Origin: CAZCPB01 sp964500365
GTDB taxonomy: Bacteria; Planctomycetota; Phycisphaerae; Phycisphaerales; UBA1924
Length of the DNA stretch: 19,878 bases
Reading direction: 5' to 3'
NCBI GenBank assembly: GCA_964500365.1
Contig: CAZCPB010000044.1
Location: forward strand, 1 to 19,878
The notes under the pieces: model-generated
What the model saw: the letters and a program-made list of their open reading frames with translations, nothing else
Database searches by the model: none
What the model was told of the DNA's origin: nothing
Shown here: positions 1-7,588 of the stretch, piece after piece
Layout: every line of letters begins with the position of its first letter
How positions within the stretch are numbered: the stretch's first letter is position 1
Made by a program: the position numbers and the translations under genes

Positions 1-2619
1 CACCACACCTTCTTCGAGATGCTCGGCAACTGGTCCTTCGGCGACTACTTCAAGAAGGAAGCGATCGACTGGGCGTGGGAATTGCTCACGAAGGTCTACC
101 GGATCCCCGCCGACCGGCTGTACGCGACCTACTTCGAGGGCTCCGACGAGTTCCGGCTCGCCGCGGACGAAGAGGCCCGCGACCTCTGGTGCCGCTACCT
201 CCCCTCGAACCACGTCCTTCCCGGCAACATGAAGGACAACTTCTGGGAGATGGGCGAGACCGGCCCGTGCGGGCCGTGCAGCGAGATCCATTTCGACCGG
301 ATCGGGGCGCGCAACGCCGCCAGGCTCGTGAACGCCGGCGACCCCGACGTCCTGGAGATCTGGAATCTCGTGTTCATCCAATACAACCGCGAGAGCGCGA
401 CGGTCCTCAAGCCCCTCCCCGCCGCGCACGTGGACACGGGCATGGGCCTGGAGCGCCTGGTCTCGGTGCTCCAGAACAAGCGCTCGAACTACGACACCGA
501 CGTATTCGCGCCGCTCTTCCACGCGATCGAGCGCATCACCGGCGCTCGCCCGTACCGCGGCAGGCTCGGCGCCCAGGACGAGGGCAACGTCGACACCGCC
601 TACCGCGTGATCGCCGACCACGTCCGCACGCTCACGTTCGCGATCACCGACGGCGCCGTCCCCAGCAACATCGGGCGGGGCTACGTCCTCCGCCGGATCC
701 TGCGCCGCGCGGTCCGCTACGGCCGACAGATGCTGAACGCCAAGCCCGGCTTCTTCCACCAACTCGTGCCGGCGCTCATCGATCACATGGGCGAGGCCTT
801 TCCCGAGCTCTACTCCGGCGCCGCCAAGGCGACCGAAGTGATCCGCGAGGAAGAAGAGAGCTTCGGCCGCACCCTTGACCGCGGCATCAAGCTCTTCGAA
901 GGCGTGGCGCTGCAGTCCAAGCGCACCGGCGTCATTCCCGGCGCCGAGGCCTTCAAGCTGTACGACACCTACGGCTTCCCCATCGACCTCACCGCGCTGA
1001 TGGCCGAGGAGCGCGGCCTCAAGATCGACATGTCCGCCTACGAGGAGCACCGCAAGGCGGCCGAGGCGCAGTCGCGCGCCCGGCCCCAGGAGGCCGAGGG
1101 GGGCGAGGGCGAGCCGCACCTGAGCGGCGATCAGACCGCGCGCCTGGCCCGCATGGGCGTCGAGCCCACCGACGACTCGCACAAGTACTCGCTCCGCGAC
1201 TGCCGCGCCCACGTCCGCGCCATCTGGAACGGCACCAACTTCGACGAGCACCTCAAGGCCGGCGTCGCGCAGACCCGCAAGATCGGCGTGGTCCTCGACC
1301 GCACCAACCTGTACGCGGAGATGGGCGGGCAGGAGGCCGACCACGGGCGGATCGAGGTCCTGGCCGAGTCGCGCGGCGGGGGCATCCGCGAGCGGCACGA
1401 GAGCGCCGAGTTCCGCGTCGAGAGCGTCCGCTCGTTCGGCGGCTACGTGCTGCACATCGGCCACCTCGTGCGGGGCGAACTCCGCGTCGGTGACAACGTC
1501 ATCGTGCATCAGGACAAGGTCCGGCGCGGCGCGGTGGCCGCCAACCACACCGCGACGCACCTCCTGAACCTCGCGCTCCGCGCCGGCCTGGGCGGCTCGC
1601 CCGACCAGAAAGGCTCGGCGGTGGGCGCCGACCGCTTCCGCTTCGACTTCGCGCACAACGCCCCCGTCACGGGCGAGCAACTCGAGGCCGTCGAGAAGCA
1701 CGTCCAGTCGCGCATCGAGTCGAACCTCGCCGTTCACGCCGAGGCGGCGCCGCTCTACGTCGCCAAGGGCATCACCGGGCTTCGCGCGGTCTTCGGCGAG
1801 ACCTATCCCGACCCGGTCCGCGTCGTCTCGATCGGCGTCCCGGTCGGCGACCTGCTCGACAAGCCCGCGAGCCCCGACTGGAACGAATACTCCGTCGAGT
1901 TCTGCGGCGGCACGCACGTCGCGACGACCGGCCAGATCGCCCACTTCGCGATCACCGGCGAAGAAGCGGTCGCCAAGGGCGTGCGCCGCATCACGGCCCT
2001 GAGCGGGGCCAAGGCCCACGAAGCGATCGTCGCGGGCGACCAGATCGGGGTTCGCGTGAACGCCGCGGCGTCGCTCGAGGGCGACGAACTGGTCAAGGAA
2101 GTCCAGGCGCTGACGGGCGAACTCGAAAAGCTCGTGATGCCCCTGTGGAAGAAGCAGCAACTCCGCGCGGGGGTCGCGGCCCTGCAGGACAAGCTCAAGG
2201 CCGCGGGGAAGTCCGCCGCGGCGGGCAAGCGCGACCAGGCCGTCCGCCAGGCGCGTGCCCTGGCCGACTCCGCGACGATGGCGATGGAGATGTTCGTCGT
2301 CGGCACGATCGACGCGGGCCAGGACCGCCAGGCGCTGCAGTCGGCCGTCAAGGTCATCCGGGACGCCTCGCCGCGCTCGGCGGTCATGCTCTTCGACGTG
2401 GACAGCGACGCCAACCGCGTGTCGATGATGGCCGCGGTACCCGACGCGCTCATCGCCCGCGGCCTCAAGGCCGGCGACTGGGTCCGCGAGGCCGCGATGG
2501 CCTGCGGCGGCAAGGGGGGGGGCAAGCCCGACGCCGCGCAGGGCGGCGGCACCGACGCTACCCGCGTGCGCGAGGCGGTCTCGGCGGCGCGCCACTACGC
2601 GGCACGCCTGCTCATGTAG
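1..2619 (+). CDS. alaS: Alanyl-tRNA synthetase, 5' end cut by window
   Basis: Charges tRNA-Ala with alanine in the cytoplasm and hydrolyses mischarged Ser/Gly-tRNA-Ala. The reading frame is open from base 1 and the first visible residues (HHTFFEMLGNWSFGDYF) match the inside of the class II catalytic domain, so by comparison with the 875-residue E. coli enzyme about 85 N-terminal residues lie outside the window. Visible in order: CGPCSEIHFD, the catalytic-core stretch GRGYVLRRILRRAVRYGR (near base 675), the editing-domain zinc ligands HTATH (1546-1560) and CGGTH (1903-1917), and a C-terminal C-Ala/DHHA1 region with GGKGGGKPDAAQGGG near the end. All key editing residues are present, so the enzyme looks intact. 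The complete protein would be around 955 residues, longer than the E. coli one. It ends 17 bp before the next gene on the same strand, so it may share a transcript with the ATP synthase genes. Confidence 0.98.
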   Translation, partial: HHTFFEMLGNWSFGDYFKKEAIDWAWELLTKVYRIPADRLYATYFEGSDEFRLAADEEARDLWCRYLPSNHVLPGNMKDNFWEMGETGPCGPCSEIHFDRIGARNAARLVNAGDPDVLEIWNLVFIQYNRESATVLKPLPAAHVDTGMGLERLVSVLQNKRSNYDTDVFAPLFHAIERITGARPYRGRLGAQDEGNVDTAYRVIADHVRTLTFAITDGAVPSNIGRGYVLRRILRRAVRYGRQMLNAKPGFFHQLVPALIDHMGEAFPELYSGAAKATEVIREEEESFGRTLDRGIKLFEGVALQSKRTGVIPGAEAFKLYDTYGFPIDLTALMAEERGLKIDMSAYEEHRKAAEAQSRARPQEAEGGEGEPHLSGDQTARLARMGVEPTDDSHKYSLRDCRAHVRAIWNGTNFDEHLKAGVAQTRKIGVVLDRTNLYAEMGGQEADHGRIEVLAESRGGGIRERHESAEFRVESVRSFGGYVLHIGHLVRGELRVGDNVIVHQDKVRRGAVAANHTATHLLNLALRAGLGGSPDQKGSAVGADRFRFDFAHNAPVTGEQLEAVEKHVQSRIESNLAVHAEAAPLYVAKGITGLRAVFGETYPDPVRVVSIGVPVGDLLDKPASPDWNEYSVEFCGGTHVATTGQIAHFAITGEEAVAKGVRRITALSGAKAHEAIVAGDQIGVRVNAAASLEGDELVKEVQALTGELEKLVMPLWKKQQLRAGVAALQDKLKAAGKSAAAGKRDQAVRQARALADSATMAMEMFVVGTIDAGQDRQALQSAVKVIRDASPRSAVMLFDVDSDANRVSMMAAVPDALIARGLKAGDWVREAAMACGGKGGGKPDAAQGGGTDATRVREAVSAARHYAARLLM

Positions 2620-2636
2620 AACGATCGTGAGGTGCC

Positions 2637-3026
2637 ATGGAAGGCAGGGAAGAAAAGCGGGAGAACGCCGAGCCCGGGGCCGCGGAGCCCGCGCGCGATC
2701 TCTTCGAGACCCCTCCCCCGCCGCCGATCCCCGAGACGCTCCGCGAGAAGCCGGGCGCCGGCTCGACGGGCAAGGACGGCGGCTCCTCCGGCTACGGCGA
2801 CATGACCAAGGCCTGGGGCGCGGCCATGGACTTCGTGTTCACGATCATCGGCGCGGCCCTGCTCGGCTACTTCGCCGACCGCTGGCAGGGGACCAGCCCG
2901 CGGTACACCCTGATCGGCCTGGTCGCCGGGTTCGCGCTGTCGCTGTACCGCATCATCCGCCGGACCCTGGCCGACGAGAAACGCGAGCAGGAACGCAAGA
3001 AAGGCGGCACCGGGGGCCCGCGTTAG
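2637..3026 (+). CDS. AtpZ/AtpI-family ATP synthase accessory protein
   Basis: Small membrane protein of 129 residues. The N-terminal half is hydrophilic and rich in Pro, Glu and Gly. It is followed by two membrane segments (about residues 62-80 and 90-108) separated by GYFADRWQGTSPRYTLIG, which matches the ATPase_gene1/AtpZ pattern of a hairpin with a D-x-W...SP turn. The tail is short and basic. Members sit at the head of F-type ATP synthase operons, and in some bacteria AtpZ works with AtpI in assembly or divalent cation supply. The position just before an AtpI-like gene and atpB fits that. A GTGAGG run shortly upstream of the ATG can serve as ribosome binding site. Exact function is inferred from family and context. 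Confidence 0.85.
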   Translation: MEGREEKRENAEPGAAEPARDLFETPPPPPIPETLREKPGAGSTGKDGGSSGYGDMTKAWGAAMDFVFTIIGAALLGYFADRWQGTSPRYTLIGLVAGFALSLYRIIRRTLADEKREQERKKGGTGGPR

Positions 3027-3105
3027 CCGGTTGACGGGCCGGCGGCGCTCGCCGGAGCGCCCCGGCGAGACTATCCTTACACCCACTTTTTTGGACCCGC
3101 AACGC

Positions 3106-3555
3106 GTGACCAGCGCCCCCGAAATCCCAGTGCCGCGTGCCGCGTACGGGGCGGGGATGCTCGCTGCGTCGGTGGCGGCCGCCGGGCTTTCCTGGGCCGT
3201 CGCGGCGTGGCTGGGGGGTGATTCGTTCACCGTCCGGACGGTGCTGATCGCCTCGGCGGTGGGCCTGGTCGCGACCCTGGCGCCGGCGGTGCTCAGGGTC
3301 GGACGCGACCACTGGGGCGTGGCGGTGATGGGGGCCGGCGTCGCGCGCATGCTCCTGTCGCTGGGGTTCTGCTACGCGGTGCGCGAGGCTTCGCCGGAGG
3401 TACTGGCGCGCCCGCTGTTCGTCGGCGTCGTCGCGGGGGCGATGCTGCTGCTAGTCGTTGAGGCCACGGCGGCCATCAGGGTCCTTGCCGCGTTGGAGAG
3501 GCGCCGCGAGATGGCGGCGCGTCCCGCGGCCGAACCGAACCGGAAGCTCGCATGA
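3106..3555 (+). CDS. AtpI-like four-helix membrane protein
   Basis: About 149 residues with four predicted membrane helices (GAGMLAASVAAAGLSWAVAA, VRTVLIASAVGLVATLAPAV, WGVAVMGAGVARMLLSLGF, LARPLFVGVVAGAMLLLVVE) and a short charged C-terminus. This layout and its place between an AtpZ-like gene and atpB fit the AtpI/subunit-I role in ATP synthase assembly. The sequence itself is not strongly conserved, so the name rests mainly on topology and context. The start is uncertain: in-frame candidates are TTG at 3031, TTG at 3091 and GTG at 3106, none with a clear Shine-Dalgarno. I chose GTG because the residues before it are not membrane-like. Its stop overlaps the atpB start (ATGA at 3552-3555), implying translational coupling. 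Confidence 0.7.
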   Translation: MTSAPEIPVPRAAYGAGMLAASVAAAGLSWAVAAWLGGDSFTVRTVLIASAVGLVATLAPAVLRVGRDHWGVAVMGAGVARMLLSLGFCYAVREASPEVLARPLFVGVVAGAMLLLVVEATAAIRVLAALERRREMAARPAAEPNRKLA

Positions 3556-4484
3556 CGACGATCCCCTCACTGTTCCTCGGCGCCGCCGACCCGCTCGACC
3601 ACGTGGTGAACGGCCTGGCGATCAAGAGCGCGGACGGCTACTGGCTGTGGACGGGCAACCAGGGCGTGCTCGTGCTCTCGGGCCTCGTGCTGATCGTCGT
3701 GGGCCTGTGGGCGGCGGGGAAGATCAGGACGGGCGAGAAGTCGCAGGGCACCGAGGCGTACGTTACCCGCAACCGCTTCGCGCACATGCTCGAGGTGATC
3801 TGCGTCTACCTGAAGGAAGAGGTCGTCCGCCCGCTGCTGGGCGATCGCACCGAGCGGTTCATGCCGTTCATGTGGACGATCTTCTTCTTCATCCTCGTCA
3901 ACAACCTGCTCGGCCTGACCCCGATCCGCGACGTGATGCACCTCATGGGCGTGCACGCCGACTGGATCGGCGGCACGGCGACCCAGAACATCTGGGTGAC
4001 GGGCACGCTGGCCGTCATCGCGGCCCTGGTCTTCAACATCGCGGCGATCGTGCGGCTCGGGCCCGTCGGCTTCGTCAAGCACATGATGGGCGGGCTGCCC
4101 TGGTACATGTTCCCGATCGCGCTGCTCCTGCTCACGATCGAGGCGGCCGGCCAGTTCCTGATCAAGCCCTTCGCGCTGGCGCTGCGTCTGTTCGCGAACA
4201 TGACGGCCGGGCACGTGCTGATCGCGACGCTGCTCTCGTTCGCGGGCGGGGCGATCGCCTCGGCCCTGGGCGGCGGCGGCTGGGGCGCCAACGGCGCGAT
4301 CACGGTCGTCAGCGTGCTGGCCTCGACGGCCCTGATGTTCCTCGAGCTCTTCGTCGCCTTCCTGCAGGCGTTCGTTTTCATGTTCCTCACGACGATCTTT
4401 ATCTCCTTGATGGACCACCACGACGAGCATGGTCATGAGCACGGGCACGACCATGCCCACGGCCACGAGCACGCCCACGCGTGA
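3552..4484 (+). CDS. atpB: F-type ATP synthase subunit a
   Basis: Membrane stator subunit that forms the proton half-channels next to the c-ring. The 310-residue product has the family's membrane helices, including TIFFFILVNNLLGLTPIRD (about 109-127) and the hallmark KPFALALRLFANMTAGH (205-221). In that motif R212 corresponds to the essential arginine of E. coli subunit a. The last 22 residues (289-310) contain 11 histidines alternating with Gly, Glu, Asp and Ala, an unusual metal-binding-like tail after the final helix. The gene is coupled to the upstream AtpI-like gene through an ATGA overlap and is followed 63 bp later by atpE. Confidence 0.97.
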   Translation: MTTIPSLFLGAADPLDHVVNGLAIKSADGYWLWTGNQGVLVLSGLVLIVVGLWAAGKIRTGEKSQGTEAYVTRNRFAHMLEVICVYLKEEVVRPLLGDRTERFMPFMWTIFFFILVNNLLGLTPIRDVMHLMGVHADWIGGTATQNIWVTGTLAVIAALVFNIAAIVRLGPVGFVKHMMGGLPWYMFPIALLLLTIEAAGQFLIKPFALALRLFANMTAGHVLIATLLSFAGGAIASALGGGGWGANGAITVVSVLASTALMFLELFVAFLQAFVFMFLTTIFISLMDHHDEHGHEHGHDHAHGHEHAHA

Positions 4485-4496
4485 ATAACGGGCCGC

Positions 4497-4512
4497 CACC
4501 CCTCGCGGGGTG
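4497..4512 (+). other. Short hairpin between atpB and atpE
   Basis: Perfect inverted repeat CACCCC-TCGC-GGGGTG (6-bp stem, 4-nt loop), 12 bp after the atpB stop. No T-run follows, so it is not a clear terminator. It could be an mRNA processing or stabilising stem, or chance in GC-rich DNA. Confidence 0.4.
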
Positions 4513-4547
4513 ATTGACCCCCGGGCACAGTTGGAAAGGGTTTCGAG

Positions 4548-4853
4548 ATGATGAGCAAGCTGTTCACGAAGACGACGATGCTGGCGGCGGGCGCCATGGC
4601 GCTCATGCCGGCCATCGCCAACGCCCAGGCCGCGGACGCCTCGAGCGTCGGCAAGGGCCTGGCGGTCATGGGCGCGGGGCTCGCCCTGATCGGCGGCGGC
4701 ATCGGCATCGGCCTGGTCGGCAAGGGCGCCGTCGAGGCGATCGCCCGCCAGCCCGAGGCCACCGGCAAGATCCAGATCAACATGATCCTTGCCGCGGCTC
4801 TGATCGAAGGTGCGACGCTGTTCGCGGTCTTCGCGGGCTTCGGCGCCAAGTAA
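4548..4853 (+). CDS. atpE: F-type ATP synthase subunit c with signal-peptide-like leader
   Basis: Proteolipid that forms the rotating c-ring. Of 101 residues, the first 26-28 look like a signal peptide (charged start, hydrophobic core, ANAQA cleavage context) that the E. coli protein lacks. Then come the two c helices joined by the polar loop ARQPEA (66-71). The ion-binding carboxylate is E87 in ALIEGATLF. The position matching the Na+-ligand glutamine of Ilyobacter c is Ile, and E87 is followed by Gly-Ala rather than Ser-Thr, so proton coupling is more likely than sodium (inference). Two adjacent ATGs (4548, 4551) follow a GGAAAGGG ribosome binding site. Hairpins lie on both sides of the gene. 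Confidence 0.96.
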   Translation: MMSKLFTKTTMLAAGAMALMPAIANAQAADASSVGKGLAVMGAGLALIGGGIGIGLVGKGAVEAIARQPEATGKIQINMILAAALIEGATLFAVFAGFGAK

Positions 4854-4869
4854 GTCCGTTCACCGCGCG

Positions 4870-4885
4870 CCGCCCCGACGGGCGG
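4870..4885 (+). other. Short hairpin between atpE and atpF
   Basis: Perfect inverted repeat CCGCCC-CGAC-GGGCGG (6-bp stem, 4-nt loop) starting 17 bp after the atpE stop, with no following T-run. Together with the stem at 4497-4512 it brackets atpE. A role in atpE mRNA stability is possible but not shown. Confidence 0.4.
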
Positions 4886-4944
4886 CCCGCGGCTTGGATC
4901 GAGAGTCGAACCCCGGCCACGCCGGGTCCCTTTGGGAGTGCCCG

Positions 4945-5544
4945 ATGCTCGCGCAACTCCGTTCGCAGGCGTTTCTCCTCGCGGCCCTTGCCGCGCCCGT
5001 GGTCGCGCTGGCCGCCGACGAGGCCGGGGCCGACAAGCACGGCCCGATCGCGACGACCAAGCAGGGCGTGGCGACGGCGGTGACGGCGCTGGTCGTCTTC
5101 GCGCTGGTCTTCGGCGTGCTGGCCGTCAAGGTCTGGCCGGTGATCACGCGCGCCCTCGACGAGCGGGCCGACAAGATCAAGAGCGAGATCGCGGCGGCCG
5201 AACAGGCCCGGCGCGAAGCCAGGGAGGCCCTCGACCAGTACAACAAGAGCCTGGCGCAGGCGCGGGCCGAGGCCCAGCAGATGCTCGAGCAGACCAAGGC
5301 CCAGCAGCTCGAGCTGGCCGCGGCGCTCAAGGCCAAGGCCGACCAGGAACTCAACGCTATGCGCGAGCGCGCCGCCAAGGACATCGAGTCGGCCAAGCGC
5401 GCGGCGATCGGCGAGATCTACGGCGAGGCGACGACGCTGGCGACGACGCTGGCGAGCAAGATCCTGCGGCGGGAGATCCGGCCCGACGATCAGCGCGAGC
5501 TGGTCGAGGAGTCGCTGCGGCAGTTGCAGGCGGCGAATAACTGA
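4945..5544 (+). CDS. atpF: F-type ATP synthase subunit b
   Basis: Peripheral stalk subunit linking subunit a to the F1 head through subunit delta. The 199-residue product starts with a signal-peptide-like segment (residues 1-23, ending VALA before AD). A membrane helix follows (about 41-62, GVATAVTALVVFALVFGVLAV), then a long Ala/Glu/Lys/Gln-rich helical stalk starting at the conserved-looking LDERADKIKSEI, with few prolines. The frame is open further upstream into atpE, but ATG 4945 has a GGGAG ribosome binding site about 6 bp before it and gives the normal subunit b layout. It is preceded by atpE and followed by atpH in the usual order. Confidence 0.95.
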   Translation: MLAQLRSQAFLLAALAAPVVALAADEAGADKHGPIATTKQGVATAVTALVVFALVFGVLAVKVWPVITRALDERADKIKSEIAAAEQARREAREALDQYNKSLAQARAEAQQMLEQTKAQQLELAAALKAKADQELNAMRERAAKDIESAKRAAIGEIYGEATTLATTLASKILRREIRPDDQRELVEESLRQLQAANN

Positions 5545-5635
5545 GCGGATGGTGAACAGCGAGCCGTGAATTGTGCGCGGTGGCCGGCGTAGAGATCAGT
5601 AACCGTTGCGGATTGGCCTGTTCCTGGAGCAACCC

Positions 5636-6244
5636 GTGCCCTTGATCGACACCCAGCCCGACGCCCTCGCCTCGGTGTACGCCCGCGGCCTGCTCGACCT
5701 GGCCGAGGCCAGCGGCGGGCGGGCCACCATCGAGGCCGTGCAGAGCGAGCTCGAGGACATCCTCGAGATGGCCCGCGGCGACGCGAAGTTCAACGAGTTC
5801 CTGGCCTCGCGCGTGGTGGCGAGCGCGGACCGGGCCGAGTCGCTCAAGCGGATCTTCCAGGGCCAGGTGAACGACCTCACGCTGCGGTTCCTCCTGGTCC
5901 TCAATCGCAAGGGCCGCCTCTCGCACCTGGTCCCGATCGTCGGCGCCTATGACGCGCTCGTGCAGGAGCGCTTCGGGCGGATCGAGGTCGATGTCCTGAC
6001 CGCGGCGCCCATGAGCCAGGACGAAGTGCGGCACGCCCGCGACCGGCTGAGCAGCGTGCTCGGGAAGGAAGTCGTCGTCCACCCCTACACCGACAGCACG
6101 ATGATCGGTGGCGTCAAGTTCCGCATCGGCGACCAGCTCGTGGACGCGTCCCTGGCGACGCGCCTCCGCAAGCTCAAGGACCGGCTGAACTCCAGCGGCA
6201 TGTCGGACGTGCGGTCGAAGATCGAGCGGATCGTGGAGGGGTAA
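5636..6244 (+). CDS. atpH: F-type ATP synthase subunit delta
   Basis: Soluble subunit that joins the b stalk to the top of the F1 alpha/beta hexamer. The 202-residue product begins with the OSCP/delta helical domain (SVYARGLLDLAEASG near the N-terminus, LRFLLVLNRKGRLSHL in the middle). It ends with the beta-rich C-terminal part carrying the family's DSTMIGGVKFRIGDQLVDASLATRLRKL-type ending. I chose GTG 5636 over TTG 5606 because GGAG at 5626-5629 lies 6 bp before it and the resulting N-terminus is family-like. No atpA, atpG, atpD or atpC follows: the next gene is pgk, so the F1 core genes must be elsewhere if the enzyme is complete. Confidence 0.94.
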   Translation: MPLIDTQPDALASVYARGLLDLAEASGGRATIEAVQSELEDILEMARGDAKFNEFLASRVVASADRAESLKRIFQGQVNDLTLRFLLVLNRKGRLSHLVPIVGAYDALVQERFGRIEVDVLTAAPMSQDEVRHARDRLSSVLGKEVVVHPYTDSTMIGGVKFRIGDQLVDASLATRLRKLKDRLNSSGMSDVRSKIERIVEG

Positions 6245-6252
6245 GAACTGAA

Positions 6253-6361
6253 GAGAACGCGGAGGGGCGGAGATCGCGGTCTTCGAGCCCTTCGAGTTCC
6301 TCCTGACTGACTACCGCCTCTTCTCCGCGGCACTCCGCGTCCTCCGCCTCACCGCGTTCTC
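6253..6361. repeat. Intergenic imperfect inverted repeat (27-bp arms)
   Basis: The arms at 6253-6279 and 6335-6361 are reverse complements at 23 of 27 positions, starting with a perfect GAGAACGCGG / CCGCGTTCTC, with a 55-nt centre. The right arm also contains repeated CTCCGCG-type units. The element occupies most of the 141-bp gap between atpH and pgk and could fold into a long cruciform or RNA stem. It looks like a REP/MITE-style intergenic element. Whether it recurs in the genome cannot be seen here. Confidence 0.6.
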
Positions 6362-6385
6362 CTCCACGATCCAGCGGAGGCCCCA

Positions 6386-7588
6386 ATGCCCAAGAAGAAC
6401 ATCGCGTCGATCGACGTTTCTGGAAAGCGCGTCCTCGTCCGCGTGGACTTCAACGTCCCGATCGAGGACGGCCGGATCACCGACGACCGCCGGATCAGGA
6501 GCGCCCTGCCCACGATCAAAGGCGTGATCGACCGCGGCGGGCGGGCCATTCTCTGCTCGCACCTCGGCCGGCCCGAGGGCAAGGGCTACCAGGCCGAGGA
6601 CTCCCTCGAGCCGTGCGCGAAGAAGCTGAGCGAACTGCTCGGCAAGCCGGTAGCATTCCCCTCGCAGGACTGCGTCGATGACGCTGCCGCGGCGGCGGTG
6701 AAGGCGATGAAGAACGGCGAGGTGGTCCTTCTCGAGAACCTGCGCTTCCACAAGGGCGAGAAGAAGGGCGACGCGGCGTTCGCGGCCAAGCTCGCGGCCT
6801 ACGCCGAGGTCTACTGCAACGACGCCTTCGGCACCTGCCACCGCCCCGACGCGTCGATGGTCGCGGTGCCCAGGGCCGTGAACGGGCCGAAGGTAAGCGG
6901 GTTCCTCGTCGAGAAAGAGATCAAGTACCTGAGCGAGGCCCTGGCGAACCCGGCCAAGCCGTTCGTGGTGGTGCTGGGCGGGGCGAAGGTCTCAGACAAG
7001 ATGGCCGCGATCGAGAACCTCCTGCCCAAGGCCAGCGCGGTGCTGGTGGGCGGCGCAATGGCCTACACGTTCCTGGCGGCCAAGGGCGTGAAGGTCGGGA
7101 CGAGCAAGGTCGAGGCCGACCGCCTCGACGACGCGAAGCGCGCCCTCGACCTCGCGGCAAAGAGCCAGGCCGAGCTTCACCTGCCCAAGGACCACGTCTG
7201 CGCCACCGAGTTCAGCGAGAACGCTTCGGACATTCAGGTGTTCGAGGGCGCGATCAAGGACGGCTACATGGGCCTTGACATCGGCCCGGCGACTCAGACG
7301 GCGTACGCGGCGGTGCTGCGGAGCGCCAAGACGATCGTGTGGAACGGGCCCATGGGCGTCTTCGAGTGGGGCGCGTTCAGCGCGGGCACGATGCAGATTG
7401 CCAAGGCGATCGCCGACGCGACGAAGGCGGGGGCGACGAGCATCGTCGGCGGCGGGGACTCGGCCGCGGCGGTGGAAAAATTCCACATGGCGGAGAGGAT
7501 GTCGCACGTGTCGACGGGGGGTGGGGCGAGCCTGGAGATGCTGGAGGGGAAGAGGTTTGAGAGCGTGAGAGTTCTGGACGACGCGTGA
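6386..7588 (+). CDS. pgk: Phosphoglycerate kinase
   Basis: Glycolytic and gluconeogenic enzyme that transfers phosphate between 1,3-bisphosphoglycerate and ADP in the cytoplasm. The 400-residue length is normal. Visible motifs are RVDFNVP (19-25) and SHLGRP (58-63) in the substrate-binding N-domain, GGAKVSDK near residue 200, WNGPMGVFEW, and the nucleotide-binding GGGDSAAAVEKF (from about 355), with STGGGASLEMLEGK near the C-terminus. The start has a strong GGAGG 5 bp upstream. It lies 141 bp after atpH with an inverted-repeat element in between, so it may be transcribed separately from the ATP synthase genes. Confidence 0.98.
   Translation: MPKKNIASIDVSGKRVLVRVDFNVPIEDGRITDDRRIRSALPTIKGVIDRGGRAILCSHLGRPEGKGYQAEDSLEPCAKKLSELLGKPVAFPSQDCVDDAAAAAVKAMKNGEVVLLENLRFHKGEKKGDAAFAAKLAAYAEVYCNDAFGTCHRPDASMVAVPRAVNGPKVSGFLVEKEIKYLSEALANPAKPFVVVLGGAKVSDKMAAIENLLPKASAVLVGGAMAYTFLAAKGVKVGTSKVEADRLDDAKRALDLAAKSQAELHLPKDHVCATEFSENASDIQVFEGAIKDGYMGLDIGPATQTAYAAVLRSAKTIVWNGPMGVFEWGAFSAGTMQIAKAIADATKAGATSIVGGGDSAAAVEKFHMAERMSHVSTGGGASLEMLEGKRFESVRVLDDA

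Noticed and set aside
4810..4944. Upstream extension of atpF into atpE
   Set aside because: The added residues are Arg/Pro-rich, out of frame with atpE and not subunit b-like; ATG 4945 has a good ribosome binding site.
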